Part shown: positions 32,639 through 44,701 of the stretch, piece after piece
Numbering within the stretch: position 1 is the stretch's first letter
How the letters are laid out: each line of letters opens with the position of its first letter
Assembly (NCBI GenBank): GCA_023078685.1
Contig: JALGAS010000002.1
Location: 5,828,001 to 5,892,000, forward strand
Direction of reading: 5' to 3'
Length of the DNA stretch: 64,000 bases
From: Neopestalotiopsis rosae
Taxonomy: Eukaryota; Ascomycota; Sordariomycetes; Amphisphaeriales; Sporocadaceae
Translations under genes and position numbers: made by a program
The notes under the pieces: model-generated
What the model saw: only the letters and a program-made list of their open reading frames with translations
Database searches by the model: none
What the model was told of the DNA's origin: nothing

Positions 32639-34327
32639 ATGGATTGGCACAACGGCAGCTGTCGTAAGCTTGATCTCTTTCATGCTAATGGTCTCCAGAC
32701 CTGCCTCAGCTGCGGCTTGACTGCCACAAGGGTCAAACACCAGCTACCACCCATCTGCCCAGAAAAACCTCAAATCCGGCTGCTTCATCTCACAGCAGGA
32801 TCATTCGCCGATGCAATCCAATGCAATGTCGACGTAGAATATCTCAATCTCAATTCCGAGTATGTTGCCTTGTCGTATACTTGGGCGGACGACAATGGCG
32901 ACGATTGCAAATGTGAGACAATTATGGTGAATGACGAGCCATTCGCGGTGACCAGGAATTGCAAACTTGCACTACGAAGGGCGAGGTCAAATTCTCACAC
33001 CGTGATTATTTGGGTTGACGCCGTCTGCATCGACCAAAATAATGATTTCGAACGTGGGCATCAGGTGAAGCTTATGCCTTTGATATACTCGCGGGCGCAG
33101 AGGGTTTTGGTATATATCGGGGAATCAACCAGTCACAGCAGGCACGTCTTCTGAAAGCTGGAAACGGACTTTCTCGTGTGGCGAGAAGATGTTGCCATTG
33201 CTCCCCACGATCTCTCGATAGATGCTCTAAAAAGCGTCTTGTCTAAGAGGTATTTCACCCGTGTCTGGATTCTGCAGGAGATAGCTTTGGCGAAAACAGC
33301 GACATTGATTTGTGGTGAAGACTCGATACCCTGGAAGGACTTCGTCGCTGTAACCAGACACGCAACGAAATCTGAAGAACGCCCGCCTGCCTTGGACTTC
33401 AATCGGCAGTTATGTCTTGTTCCAGGGAAAGAGTTGGAGCTTTTAGATATGGGACGGCAATCCCAAGCTACGAATCCACGAAACAAAGTCTATGCTCTTA
33501 TGGGACTGTTGCCAAACAGGCGTATTGGTAGCGTTCAAGTCGACTACACATTGAGCGTCGCAGAGCTCTACAGCAGGGTTGCATTAGAACTGGCATCGAG
33601 CTACGAGTGGTCTCACGTATTGGCACGAGCTGGCGCATGTTATCAAGTAACGCCAGGATTACCGTCATGGGTCCCTGATTGGAGTTTCGATCAGATCATC
33701 GTCTCGGGACCCCAGCAGAGTACCGAGCTTTACGAGGGAGATCGCTGGGTGCGATACCAGCCTCACAGTAATAGTGTTCATATCTTGGCGGTTCGACAAA
33801 CAAGTTCAGTCAATCTAGGCAGTACGCCGGACAAAACAGCGCGCTACAAGGTCATGTGTTCATCACACAAGTCACATCCGTCGAAGTATTTGCGGATCAA
33901 AAAGGGTCATAAGCTTGCGGAGTTAGCCCAACACCAATACAGGCGCCTGCCAGCAGCGAAACGAGGTTCATGTATCTGCCATGAAGCTGAGCATTCCCTC
34001 GTCATTGATCTCCTACCGACTTCAGACGGCACAGCACATACACTATGGGAAGCATCCTTCGAAAGAGAAGACCATATATACGTACCTTCGGAAAATATGT
34101 ATGAGATCTTCTCCCTAAATCAACTAGAGTTTGCATGGTGGGAGATCGTGAAAGTTGTATGCGAAAAGCGACGCGCGAAGCCTGCATTCTCGGGTACGAG
34201 CCCAAACGATGACTTTGGGGCCATTATAGCTCGATCATCATTCTTAGAGGCTAACGGCGCTTTTTTCAACTTTCTGGAGACTTACTACCTGGTGGAAGAA
34301 GAATGCACATGGGTCGAAGTCCGTTGA
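32639..34327 (+). pseudogene. HET-domain protein gene interrupted by an in-frame TGA
   Basis: One continuous frame of 563 codons runs from ATG 32639 to the stop at 34325–34327, broken only by TGA at 33152–33154 (codon 172). Before it lie the HET landmarks: IRLLHL, YVALSYTWAD, the segment WVDAVCIDQN, LIYSRAQRVLVYIGE. After it the family sequence resumes (DFLVWRED, YFTRVWILQEIALA, PRNKVYALMGLLP, YSRVALELA, LPSWVPDWSF). So the stop cuts the HET domain itself. A CGA-to-TGA change would explain it and is the kind of change RIP produces. A 48-nt intron ending just after the TGA would remove the stop but also the conserved VYIGE motif, so I favour a nonsense mutation. HET proteins trigger cell death on heterokaryon fusion. 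Stop-codon readthrough is not excluded. Confidence 0.75.
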
Positions 34328-35175
34328 TCGGGCTTGGAGAGTACGCAAATCTGACACATCTCATATACTTAGAAGATGATGCAGTAATACAATGAGTATG
34401 AATACATAATAGAGGACGAAAGGCGTTGAAACAGCTGCTCGTGATTTGCCTTTAATCGGGCTGGTGACCGGTTCCTGAGACTGATGTAAACTATACGGGA
34501 TTTTATATACATCTGGTTACAGTATATACTATGATAGTAACGGAAGTGATACCCTCCGCAGATCAGCTAATTGGGTAAAATGAACAGCTCTTTAGCACAT
34601 CTTCTTGGCAGCTCTACAGGATCGATTCGGACTTCCTCAGCACGTTGACGATCACATTTGTCCCTTCGTATTGGCTCATGCAAGAGATATTGGGGAAATT
34701 TCAGAACCATGGCCATTCATGCACGATAGTCTCAATCCCAAAAGCCTATTTTGATGAATTGTTGCCTCCTAGCTAGACAACGGATGGAGCGACGAGAACT
34801 TAGTCAATTCACTAATGACAGAATTGTTGTCTACCACCAGCAACAGCAGGGGGCCATATTAAAAATGTCAAGTGGAGAACACAAAGCATTTTCTTATATG
34901 AACCCGCGTTGAATTTTCTGCTCCTTTGCCAAAACTCCCCATCACATCTTAAGGCTCTGAAACTTCTGGGGGATTTCGGTGACGTTTGTTGCACCGCTTG
35001 CGAAACTTAAAATAGGATCAAATCAGTATCAGTCGCCGCGAAAAAAAGGGTTTGGGGGGGGGGGAGGTTGTGGCCCAGAAATGTCAACAGTACCCGATGA
35101 CTAGAGTCATGATTCTGGATGAAGACAGATGTATGCAGGGGAATGACTGATGTTTCCTTGTAAGGAAGATCTTGC
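34328..35175. other. Intergenic
   Basis: This 848-base convergent gap contains a run of 11 G at 35054–35064. No gene was seen. Confidence 0.5.
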
Positions 35176-35663
35176 TTACTACAATTTATTAGTATCACGT
35201 GGCCAAGACTCATGTTTCAGACGATACATACCAGTTCGGCGATAGAGCTTTCGTCCAAATCAGCAATATTGATCTCGGTTCCATCTTCTAGCAGGAAGGA
35301 ATCCATCTTCGCGCTTTGTGAGAACTCGCCCTCACCGCGCTTCTTGCCAGTGAAACTGTAGCCAGCACCGGAGTAGCTGAACCTGGTCAGGCAGATCCAT
35401 GTGACTCCTGAAACATAGCCACGTTCTTGAACGTTGTTGCACTGACCACCGGAATGGCCTCGGGTTTCAAGATGCCAATTGGTTGGGATGCCGTAGAATC
35501 CGACACTTCCTAGGTCGTTCCCGACAGAGCCGGGGCAACAGGTGTTGGGGTTCAAACCGCGGCACACACCGGAATTGCCTTGGCAGTTATCTCCAGGAAA
35601 GAGATAGACATCAATAGCTGCGGCTGTGGAAGCCAGGGCAAGGAGTATCTGGGAAGTCTTCAT
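35176..35663 (-). CDS. Small secreted cysteine-rich protein (effector candidate)
   Basis: Start ATG at 35663. A signal peptide occupies residues 1–~16 (MKTSQILLALASTAAA). The mature protein has IDVYLFPGDNCQGNSGVC, NTCCPG, a Gly-rich region with GGQCNN and WICLTRF, and an acidic tail. Without splicing the frame ends after 148 residues with seven Cys. A strong donor, GTATGT, begins at 35231, and a 53-nt intron with an ACTAATA branch point ends at 35179, exactly before TAA (35178–35176). Spliced, the protein is 144 residues ending SSIAEL with six Cys, an even number that suits disulfide pairing. I therefore give this end, with the unspliced stop at 35217 as the alternative. No known fold is recognised. 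A host-interaction role is inferred only from size, secretion and Cys content. Confidence 0.75.
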
Positions 35664-36717
35664 GGTGAAAATGTGAGAGAAATGGAGGTTTCAATGTGGA
35701 TTGATAGAGGTGATGGGTGTTGTGCTGCCAGAGTTAGATGCTGGTCGGAATTTGGGAACCTGAACTGCGTCTTATAGATATACAAGTATGAGAGTCAATC
35801 GTGGAGTTTTACTGCACATCTTCTCTGGTAATCTCTCATCATGCTCAGCTCGTGTAGATTGACCGCTGTCTACGAACATACGAATTGCACCTTCACCAAA
35901 CCGTCAGCTCGTGTAAAGAACCACTGCGCTAGTAAACCCAAATTCTGAAGACCCACACTGGTATTCAGGCTAATAGTATGGATATAGTTGCTCGGCATAG
36001 TGCGAACATACGAGTTGCACCTTCACCTGAGCCAAGCCGTCAGATTGAAGAGTTTGACGGTCTGAATATGGCAAGAAGAAATCCCTCTAGTCCTATCGAC
36101 TGTGCATCAAAACTCAAAATACAAAGTCAGCCGATGGCTGCTGACATCGTGACCTACCATTGACGCAGAGATGAGAGGCGAGCATCAGTATTGAGTCGGT
36201 GCGCTGCTTGTCACTTCATGGGGTGGAGCAACCATTGATCGCTTATCCAGGAGCATACCTTGAGAGTATTAGAAGCGGTGATACGCTGCTTTCAAATCTG
36301 CTTAGGTACTTTCGAGCAAGAAGTTTATGTTTGCAGCTATGATGGTTTAGCTGTAGTAGCGAGGCTGAGCGATTTTGAGTTTCCTTGTCATGGTGGTTGT
36401 TTGTGATCAGACCGCGACAACTTTACACGTGCACCAATTGGCTATTTTCCATTTCACACGAAATTACTCATCAATACAGCTCAAGAAAAAGGGCTCACTT
36501 GGCAGTATTACCGCAACACCTACAATGAGTGAAAGAACCCATCGTATGATCAAATACGTCTAATTATAGACTGAGGGACTCTAAGTTTTGTAGGATTGAA
36601 ATCTGACAACTAGTTCCAACGAAAAACATTCAGCCGGACGATAAGTAAGCCCAAGGTCATTCACGGATTATACGTCAACAACATGATTGGCCTGGCAACG
36701 ATAGATAGATGTATTTC
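35664..36717. other. Intergenic
   Basis: This 1054-base gap includes the promoter of the small secreted protein. Two partly similar segments near 35873–35915 and 36002–36040 share CATACGA(G/A)TTGCACCTTCACC, a local direct repeat. No gene was seen. Confidence 0.5.
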
Positions 36718-36960
36718 TTAGTCAAGGTGCTCCGCTTGAGTTTGGTCTGGAGCTTTCTCGCGTTTTCTTGTCTCCTTCCGTGCTTCATTAGCGATGAACT
36801 TGACACTAGTCCCGCCCAGCTTATACCATGGCATCTCGAACGGTTCCCCCATGCGCTCCATCGAGAGGCCCTTTATCTCTAGGTAAGCCTCGTAATGCAC
36901 AATCAGCGTGGAATTTTTCCAAGTCATCCTCTCCACAACTACTTGACTGAGATCATGCAA
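36718..36960 (-). pseudogene. Possible sugar-transporter C-terminal remnant
   Basis: An isolated frame of about 80 codons contains LEIKGLSMERMGEPFE, which resembles the ETKGLSLEE signature at the cytosolic C-terminus of MFS sugar transporters. A charged Lys/Arg-rich tail with PDQ follows. No upstream transmembrane exons were found in the ~950 bases before it, and the first codon of the frame is not ATG. It may be a relic of a lost gene or a chance match. Low confidence. Confidence 0.25.
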
Positions 36961-37917
36961 GCGTCAGACTCGACTACTTCGCTTCGAAGCGAAAGCCATG
37001 CATGATCCCGAGAAGTAGGTCTCTAATTCTCGCCACGGCTCAGAGACTAGCAAATCTGAGAGATGAAAAGACCTAGAGCATTCAAATTCAACAGCCTAAC
37101 CTATCTTTCTAGAAGCAATCACGCGCAACAGCAATCATGTGACATGCTATCTGGGAACAGGGGCCATGGCATAGGCCAATGTCCGCTCTTTATGTTTCCT
37201 CCGTGGTGCTCTGAGGCGTAAAGTGCCGTTGGAGGCAAAGCCTTACCCTCAGCTGAATTAGTGGATTGGTGAGAAACGAACCTTTACTACTAGTTGGGCG
37301 TGGCACGGGTAGATAGTTTCCTTTGTACTATTGGCTCGGCGTATATGCAAGCGCTAATGCAACCCGCCGCGACCCCAACCCCTTGTAAGGCAGACAAGAA
37401 GGTAAGAGACCTATTCTCCAGTCAAGACATCTAAAAGAAATCGCACACCTGCTCGGCGAGAATGCCTTGGTAAAAGCTCAATCAATTTTCGATTAAGGGC
37501 TCGCAGAATGTGACCTCAGCCTACTTTGGGTAACTCCTCTGCGCATTGGCTCCCACATTCGGGGCCAAAAAGACACTGCGCATCAGTCTGGTTGCAACGC
37601 TTGGGGTAGCAATTGTCGCCATACGCTTTTCACAATACTTCCAGACCTACCCACCCACCCACAGCCTCATTTAGTCGTCAGACTCCCAATCCCCTCCCCA
37701 TCCCCTCCAATCAAAACAACGACAACCACTAATCTGTTACTGTAAATCACTGCCGAAAAGAAATGGCTGCACCAAGGGACTTGGCACAGTGATGCTCTGC
37801 ATGCTATTGCGAAGACCGTGGGAACTTTTCACCCTTCTGCTCTGGCCCATCCTGCGACCGGATCAATAATTTTAGCGGTCGACCTTTTTTCGAAATCGAT
37901 TTATTTATGATGCTAGT
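36961..37917. other. Intergenic with a 16-bp perfect palindrome
   Basis: A perfect palindrome, TTCGCTTCGAAGCGAA, lies at about 36979–36994. The rest of the 957 bases shows only pyrimidine-rich stretches (37640–37720) and no gene. Confidence 0.55.
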
Positions 37918-38715
37918 CTAACTGCCTCGCTCCAAGTCTCGCAACCTGGCTTCCGGCATTGGCTCACGTTGACTCTCGTAGTCAGATTGCTGAGTTGGAA
38001 GCACTGCTTGCATGTTTCCACCGTGAGGCTGACGCGCCACCAACTTCCGGCAGTTCTGGCAGCGATGCTCCACATTACTGCACCAATGAAAGCATAAAGG
38101 AACGAACACGGTGATGATGCCACAGAAAAGACAACAAAATGCCGCCGACAGACTATTCAGAACATGTTAGCATGATGCTCACATGTTTAATTGCCATGCG
38201 CCTTGTAGGAAGCAAGGAAACTAGACTCACTTCGTTGCGGAAGAGTTAGTCTCCTCCACCGTAGTAATGCTTCGCCTCTTGCAGTAAGGGCAATCAATGA
38301 AAGCTGGGTTCTCGCCCAATTGCTCTGGCGGCACTACGCCACGGTCTTGCGCGTTTGTGTCAGCCCAGCGTTGAGGCACCCGGACCGGAATCTTCTCAGA
38401 AGAGTTCTGCGCCCCGGTCTGATTGCTGGTGCGGGGATAGTCGGCGGTATGGCTCAATTCCTCGGGTTTTGATTTATTGCTCCTGTCGGGTACTGTAAAT
38501 GCGACCTTGCCTGGAGGAATCGGTTTCACAGGTTTGACAGGTAGCTTAAAGTCCTGATGGTTCCCACGCACTTGCGCGATAGTCATATCCTCGAGCTGAT
38601 CGTCGTCTGAAAGTGCACCCTTTGGCGCTGCAGGCTTGAACACATCGACTGGTAAGGCTTTGCCGATAGGGAACGTCTGCTCGACTGTGCCGGATGTCGT
38701 CGTGACAGAGCTCAT
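37918..38715 (-). CDS. LITAF-domain zinc-ribbon membrane protein
   Basis: Exons 38715–38231 and 38152–37918 (intron 78 nt) sum to 720 nt (239 residues). The first ~130 residues are Pro/Lys-rich and probably disordered. The LITAF domain starts with CPYC (CPYCKRR), continues through the hydrophobic insert (AAFCCLFCGIITVFVPLCF) and closes with HRCQNC. This is the CxxC – hydrophobic helix – HxCxxC pattern in which two half zinc-knuckles bracket a membrane-inserted helix. LITAF/SIMPLE proteins sit on the cytosolic face of late endosomes and the plasma membrane. The intron lies inside the domain and its removal restores the motif order. The domain is a little longer C-terminally, with a Gln-rich tail. 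The start ATG (38715) follows an in-frame TTG. Confidence 0.88.
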
Positions 38716-39215
38716 TTTGAAAGATGGATTCAAAAGGAAGAGTTCACGATAATTGAATGGGTCTACAGTTTGAGGGCTGGAAGCGAAGTGGCCGTTGTTT
38801 ATAATTCACTGCGGAGGGAACTCTATGTCCACTTGTTGTAATATCATGGGGCAAAAGGTCTGTCTACCCCAACATAAATATCGTGTCTAATAATAAACGC
38901 ACGGAAATGTCACAACCCCTTCCTTGGCAAGGGGGACAGTGGTGTGGGTGTCGGGTTCGTGGTGAGGTGAATGTATATCTCCGGCAAATAAAGGTGGAGT
39001 GAGTTGCACAACAGGATTAGCCAAGGGTTCTATAACACAATGTGGCAACTCCGCAAATATCTCCTCACTCATTAACTACAACCCGCCATTAGCCGAAAAA
39101 CCAAGCTGTTTAAGAGCGCGAATCCTCAAGGTAAGGCAGAATTGCTATGATCTCTTGCATCATTGACTAATTCTTCTTTGCATCGCCTCAATTCAGTTCT
39201 AATCCACTGGTAGAT
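38716..39215. other. Intergenic, divergent promoters
   Basis: These 500 bases separate the divergent LITAF and HET genes. Nothing specific was seen. Confidence 0.45.
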
Positions 39216-41114
39216 ATGCGTCTTCTAAACGTTGATTGGTTGAAACTCGAAGTTCATCATAAGACAATCCCTTATGCCATCCTATCGCATCGCTGGAAGG
39301 ATGGCGAGGAGATCTTGTATGAGGACATCGCCAGAGACGGCCTCTCGCCAGCACTCGGGACAAGAAAGAAATCTGGATACAACAAAATAGTTGCAACATG
39401 TAACCAAGCAAGAGCTGAAGGGATCGCCCATGTGTGGGTTGACACTTGCTGCATCGACAAGTCTAATATCGCTGAGCTGTCCGAGGAGATCAATTCCATG
39501 TACAGGTAGAAAAGTCTTCTCTTATCCTCTCACTATACTCATACTGATCAGTTCAACAGATATTACCAAGACGCAGTCATATGTTACGCGTTTTTGCACA
39601 GCCTTTCAGTGGATACAGTCATTGAATCGGACGACGAATTTGCCAATCATGAATGGTTCACAAGAGGCTGGACATTGCAGGAGCTAATTGCACCAAAAGA
39701 GGTCACCTTTTTCACCGACCGAGATGAAGACGTAGTAACACAACATGAAAGCCTGTGGGTGTGCCTTGGTCAACGAGCTGGGATGTCTGAGAGACTGTCC
39801 ACCATCACAGGTATCGATGCCGACGTCCTCTCCGGTGTCGAGCACCCACGTCTGGCTAGCGTCGCTAAACGCATGTCATGGGCGGCCAGGAGAGAAACAA
39901 GTCGAATCGAAGACACCGCATATTGTCTGATGGGTTTGTTCGGGATCAATATGCCTATGCTATACGGCGAGGGCCAAAATGCATTCATTCGACTTCAAGA
40001 AGAAATCATGAAGGACCTTAGCGATGAGACACTGTTTGCATGGAGAGACGAGGGCGCCATCCCGGCAAAGAGATACGGATTACTGGCACCATCGCCAGCT
40101 GCTTTCAAGAACTCAGGGAGCTTTCACGAATACGTAGACTTCGAGCCCCGTGACCCCTTCTTCAAAACAAACCGAGGGATACGAATTACGCTCCCTCTAC
40201 AGTTCATCAAAGACAACATATACGCGGCTTCTCTGAGCTGCCCCTCACCCCTCGGCTCCACAGGATTTGCTGCTATTTACCTGGCGAAGGTCGACGAAAC
40301 CGATACTGCCAATAATTCCAGGCAGTCAAACCAGTACGCCCGCGTTCAAGGAGGAAGGCTATTCAACATAAGTAAGGCCAACGAACGAGGTACTCCGACG
40401 AGAATATACGTTCGACAATCCGTCGGCGAACTGCCAACTCCAGTCTACCCTGAACACATTGTACAGCTACATAACGGACCCGCTGGCAACTTGCAATATA
40501 CACTCCATGCCACTATGGGCCACAAAAGCAACATGGCCCTAAGGCTCACGACCTGGTCCTGGATCCCTGAAAACCTGAAGTCCGCCTTCGAGGTCAAGAA
40601 GAAGAAAGACTCCTTGTCCGCTGTGGTGGTCTTCACTCGAAGGGATCATTCCCAATTCACAATCCTACTAGGAGCCAAGACGGACCGTGGGGATGTAAGG
40701 GCTCAGGTGGTCGACGGCACTGACGAGAATTGTACCTTTGCCCAATGGGCGCACAAATTCTCTCAGGATCCTCCACAGGTGACTGGAGAATTCGTCGACC
40801 TTGGCCCTGACAAAGTGAGGGTAGATATAGTGGAGCGGATTATCATTCCGCGCAAGTATTTTGTAGTCGGCATATATGTAGAGGAGAAACCGGCCCCCAT
40901 GTCTGCAGCCCTTGACCGTCTCCGGGGTATTACGCAGCGAGAAATCGACCAGCCGCTGCGTGAAACTGTCTCTGAGGACTCCGATGAGCCAGAGCCTGAA
41001 GAACAGGACGAACCAGAGACTAAAGAACAGGAGAGTAAACCACAAGAAATCGGGAAACAAGCACGCTCAGGGATCAAGAATTTATTTCGGAGGGGGAACA
41101 GAACAACTGGCTGA
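39216..41114 (+). CDS. HET-domain protein (HET-E/HET-D N-terminal type)
   Basis: Exons 39216–39505 and 39560–41114 sum to 1845 nt (614 residues), with one 54-nt intron. The protein opens with MRLLNVDW, typical of the HET-E/HET-D subgroup. Landmarks follow: YAILSHRW, WVDTCCIDKS with AELSEEINSMYRYY (broken by the intron), EWFTRGWTLQELIAP, TSRIEDTAYCLMGLFGINMPMLYGEG and AFIRLQEEI. After the HET core comes a second conserved region (LFAWRD, YGLLAPSP, KTNRGIRI) like DUF8212. There is no NACHT or WD40 part, unlike full HET-E. The C-terminus is Glu/Pro-rich, then basic. The gene looks intact. Known HET proteins cause incompatibility cell death; the partner is unknown. Confidence 0.93.
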
Positions 41115-41900
41115 AATGAAGGACATACATTCTTTGAATAGAACTATTCGACTGTGAAACCTCAATAGACAGTTGAGAAGATGATACAACGGAACGGGAC
41201 ACCAGTTTGCAAGATTCTCGTATGACTATTGCGAGGTACAATACCTACCGGTGGTAATGTCACACTCGCTGCGCCGTAGACTTGTTCACCGCTGCGAAAA
41301 TTTGGCGTGGGGCCTTCTATCATGTAAGGCAGGCCCCTAGAATGTGCTATGCAGCTAGCGTATATGATGTCCTATCCGTCGACTGTGTACATACAGGAAC
41401 GACATCCCGACTGCATGAGTAACTGAATTAGGAACAATATGTAGTTGTATCCAATCATGACGCACGATACGTTACATAGCTTCGCACATATACCTTTTTA
41501 CAGTTACCTACCTAGCCATCACCAGAATTCGACAGACTGCTGACAAGGAAGATCCGGCATGTCTCTCACGCACTGTGGATACAGGGCCAAGGCCCCCAAG
41601 ACGCCCAGCCTACCATTCGCTTACCGATTGAATCCTTCAACGCAATGTGAGCAACAAGCTAGTATCTAAAACTGTCAAGGGCCACGTGGACTGACTCGGA
41701 GACGTGTAAGGCAATCATATTTCTGCTATGAAAGGTACATCTGCACCTTTCGATTCATGCTGTGGGTATGATTACGGCTATTGGTGTGGTCTAATGGTGT
41801 GCTACACGGCTCGGACCTAGCCGAGTTTTAGCGAACTGTAGTGCCGCTAAGCCTCCTCGCCTGCACTAACCCACACTATCCACCCAACCCTCTGTAGGCG
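41115..41900. other. Intergenic
   Basis: This 786-base convergent gap includes a TTACCTACCTAGCC box near 41504. No gene was seen. Confidence 0.45.
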
Positions 41901-43891
41901 TCAACGAACAAGCACGCGTATGCCCTGCGAGTCGAGTTTAGGAAGAGGTAGCAGAAAATCGTGAACCATTTTGACGTCGCTTTCGTCCGTGTCAAACAGC
42001 TCAAGCTTGGGGCCATTTGGTCTGAACATGACTGCCAGCATCAGACTCATTTCCGACAGGGCCAAGCTGCCCGATCTTGTGTCAGTAGACCGCACAAAGA
42101 TTCCTTAATATTGGAAATGTAAACCTACTTGCTTCCGGTACAGTTTCTGGAGCCTCTAGAAAAAGGAACGAAGTTCTTATGGACTGCCGGATCAACGTCT
42201 CCGAGCCAGCGGCCTGGATCGAATTTGAAGGGATCCGGATAGACCTCCGGATCTGTGTGCATTAAATAGGCAGACATTCCCATTGGGACCTGTTAATCCA
42301 TGTTAGTAAGTACAGCTCGAAATGATCGAAAAGAACCACTTACACCTCTTGGAATGGTGTACTGCTTGTACTGAAGGTCGTGATCAGGAAACACGCGTGG
42401 AAGGCGTCGCATAACTCCCCAGGCCAGTCTAGTTTGAAGAATGTTAGGGTGACGATAGTTCGCAGTGCGGTCTTCTTACCGGAGAGATTCCTTTATCACG
42501 GCCTGCAACAATGGCAGATTCTCCAATTGTGCCCAAGTTGGGACCCTTTCAGGCCAGCCGGCCATGGGTTCGACCAGCTCGGCTTGCAGTTTAGCTTGCA
42601 GATCCGGGCGAGACAGGATGTAGTAAGAAGCGAAAGCCATTGTTCGCGCAGGGCTTACGGTCCCTCCGCCCAACAGTGCTTGCGCCTCCTTGGCAAGACG
42701 CCATTCTGATAGTTCCGACTTTGGCATATTACTATGATGGACAATGTGGGTGAATAGAGAAGTATCGTCGGACTTCTCGCGTGAGTCATTCAACACTTTT
42801 TTAATATGGTCTCTGGCATTCTGTGCTATCATTAGCCGTGGTCTGAGAAGGCAAAAGTCTTGTGACATACATCTTTAAATTCATTCAGGCACTGACCGCG
42901 GGGATAGAGGCGTAGAAGAACAGATGTGGGGATGTAGTTCGCCAGTCTATTGTTCATTAGTCGAGAAAGTCGGACGCATGTAATCTGCACTTACTGAACC
43001 AGCCAAGGAAGCCCAACGATCAACGGAATTGTTCGAATGATCGACTCATTGACTTGATGCCTTCCAACATAATTAGCACGACACTCCCTTATTTTGGGGT
43101 ATGCAAGAACAATTACCATTCTGGCGCAAAATCAGGCTTGTCCAAAAATTTGGTTGACCCTTCACCAAGGCAAATCATCTGGATGACATCCGCAGAGAAT
43201 GCAGTGAAGGCATGATCTAAATTGATCGACCTCTCGCTGTTTTCGAATTCCCGAATCTTGGTTTCGCAATGAAGGGCCAACTTAGCAATCATGGGCTGTA
43301 GTCGGATAATTCCCGCTCTGGCAAAAAACGGTTCCAAAGGCTTGCGTCTTCTGCGGTGCAGGTCGTGATCCGTTGTGAGAAGATGAGACGCTTGCAAGTA
43401 TATCAATATGATGCTCGATCATGGATACGCAGTCGCACTCGCCTTCGAACCCGCTACCCTTCAAGAATTCCTCATAGTTGTTGGTACGTCTCGTACTCCT
43501 CGTGACGTACACTTCATTATAGAAACTTGGGTCATGAATTGATAGTTCGTCAGGATTGACTCGGATGATTGGACCTGTGATAGAGATAATGAGTCCAAGA
43601 TCCGAGAAAATTGCAGTCTGATTGTTACGCACCGTATTTCTTGTGCATTCTCTCAATCTCGTAGATGTATTGTCCTTCAAGCCAGTAGTCGAAGTAAAAT
43701 TCATACCACCCTGTCGCCGCTGCCAACTTGGAGCCGGGAAACCCCGCGGTCGGCGAAAAGAATAGTCGCCATACTACAAGAGCCGTAAAGTATACTGACG
43801 ATGCCGATACAGCCAGAATGGCAGTATAGCCCACGCTGAGATTGGGGCCGAAAGCTTCCATGGCAAATGCTAGCAGTTTTCGGCTTCGCAT
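41901..43891 (-). CDS. Cytochrome P450, trichodiene-oxygenase (TRI4/CYP58)-like
   Basis: Nine exons (43891–43633, 43574–43458, 43390–43117, 43060–42995, 42946–42871, 42820–42480, 42428–42344, 42289–42129, 42066–41901) sum to 1545 nt (514 residues). The N-terminus carries an ER anchor ([22 protein letters not shown]). Landmarks: [16 protein letters not shown] (the C-helix pattern of this group), [13 protein letters not shown] on the I-helix, ESLR (375–378), FDPGRW, and the haem loop [10 protein letters not shown] with Cys456. The I-helix shows GGGTVSP in place of the more usual AGxDTT, as in TRI4-like enzymes. These P450s oxidise sesquiterpenes in fungal pathways. The start ATG faces the terpene cyclase start 810 bases away, so the pair probably shares a promoter and a pathway. 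An ATG at 43861 is an alternative start. Confidence 0.92.
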
Positions 43892-44701
43892 TGATGTTGA
43901 CTAGTATGAAATACTAGATAGGATGTATTTGAAGGAAGAATGAGGCACCCGTACATAGAGAGTCGCAATAAGGGAACCGAGACGTACGAGACGGAACACG
44001 TGGGCGGAGTCCTACATGGGAACCTGGCGATATAAGTGGATAACACTTGAAGGATGAGCACCGCTGCGATGTAATTTGTGCAGATTCTGGGCTTATCGTT
44101 GCATTGCTGTTTGCACCCTAGACTGCCTCAGCCAAAACGGTGCGGGTGAGCCGCACAGTATTAAGTCCGCTCGTGAAAACTGTGGATATGTATGCACCCA
44201 TGTTCTGGGCGCTGAAGGCTGTAGGCTGTAACGGTATCGCGGCCACCGATCTTGCGAACAAATGCAAGTATTGGATGATGCAAACATTTTCTTATATCAA
44301 GGGCCAAAAATGGGATTTTATCTGACTAATTATTGAACTTCATACCCATTCCCTTGCCAAAAAGTACTGTCCTTCGGCTATATCTGACCTTGCATGGATA
44401 AATGATACGGACTAAGGTCAGTAAGAGGCACGGATCCTGGCTACTAGGATGCGATTTCCGGGTTTTGCGTATCAGGTATAATGATTCTCAAGGATGCCAA
44501 GAGTCAAAGGCGGTGTTCATACGACGAGTACATGGCCATGCGGAACTTCCGAGAGCGTTCTATCAGAGCTGCGTAACTTGCAATCAGCCTACACAAATAG
44601 CAGTCACCCTCGTCTACTTTTCCTATATGACCATTCCATGAATGCTCAACCACCAGTTCAGCCATCATATCCTCGTACTAGAACAATCTTTGGCAAGAAA
44701 T
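43892..44701. promoter_or_regulatory. Bidirectional promoter between P450 and terpene cyclase
   Basis: The 810 bases separate the divergent start codons at 43891 and 44702, and co-regulation is likely. No binding site was assigned with confidence. Short open frames inside lack homology that I recognise. Confidence 0.5.

Noticed and set aside
33107..33157. Intron that would remove the in-frame TGA of the first HET gene
   Set aside because: It would be 48 nt, has no good branch point, and would delete the conserved VYIGE motif; a nonsense mutation fits better, though RNA data could reverse this.
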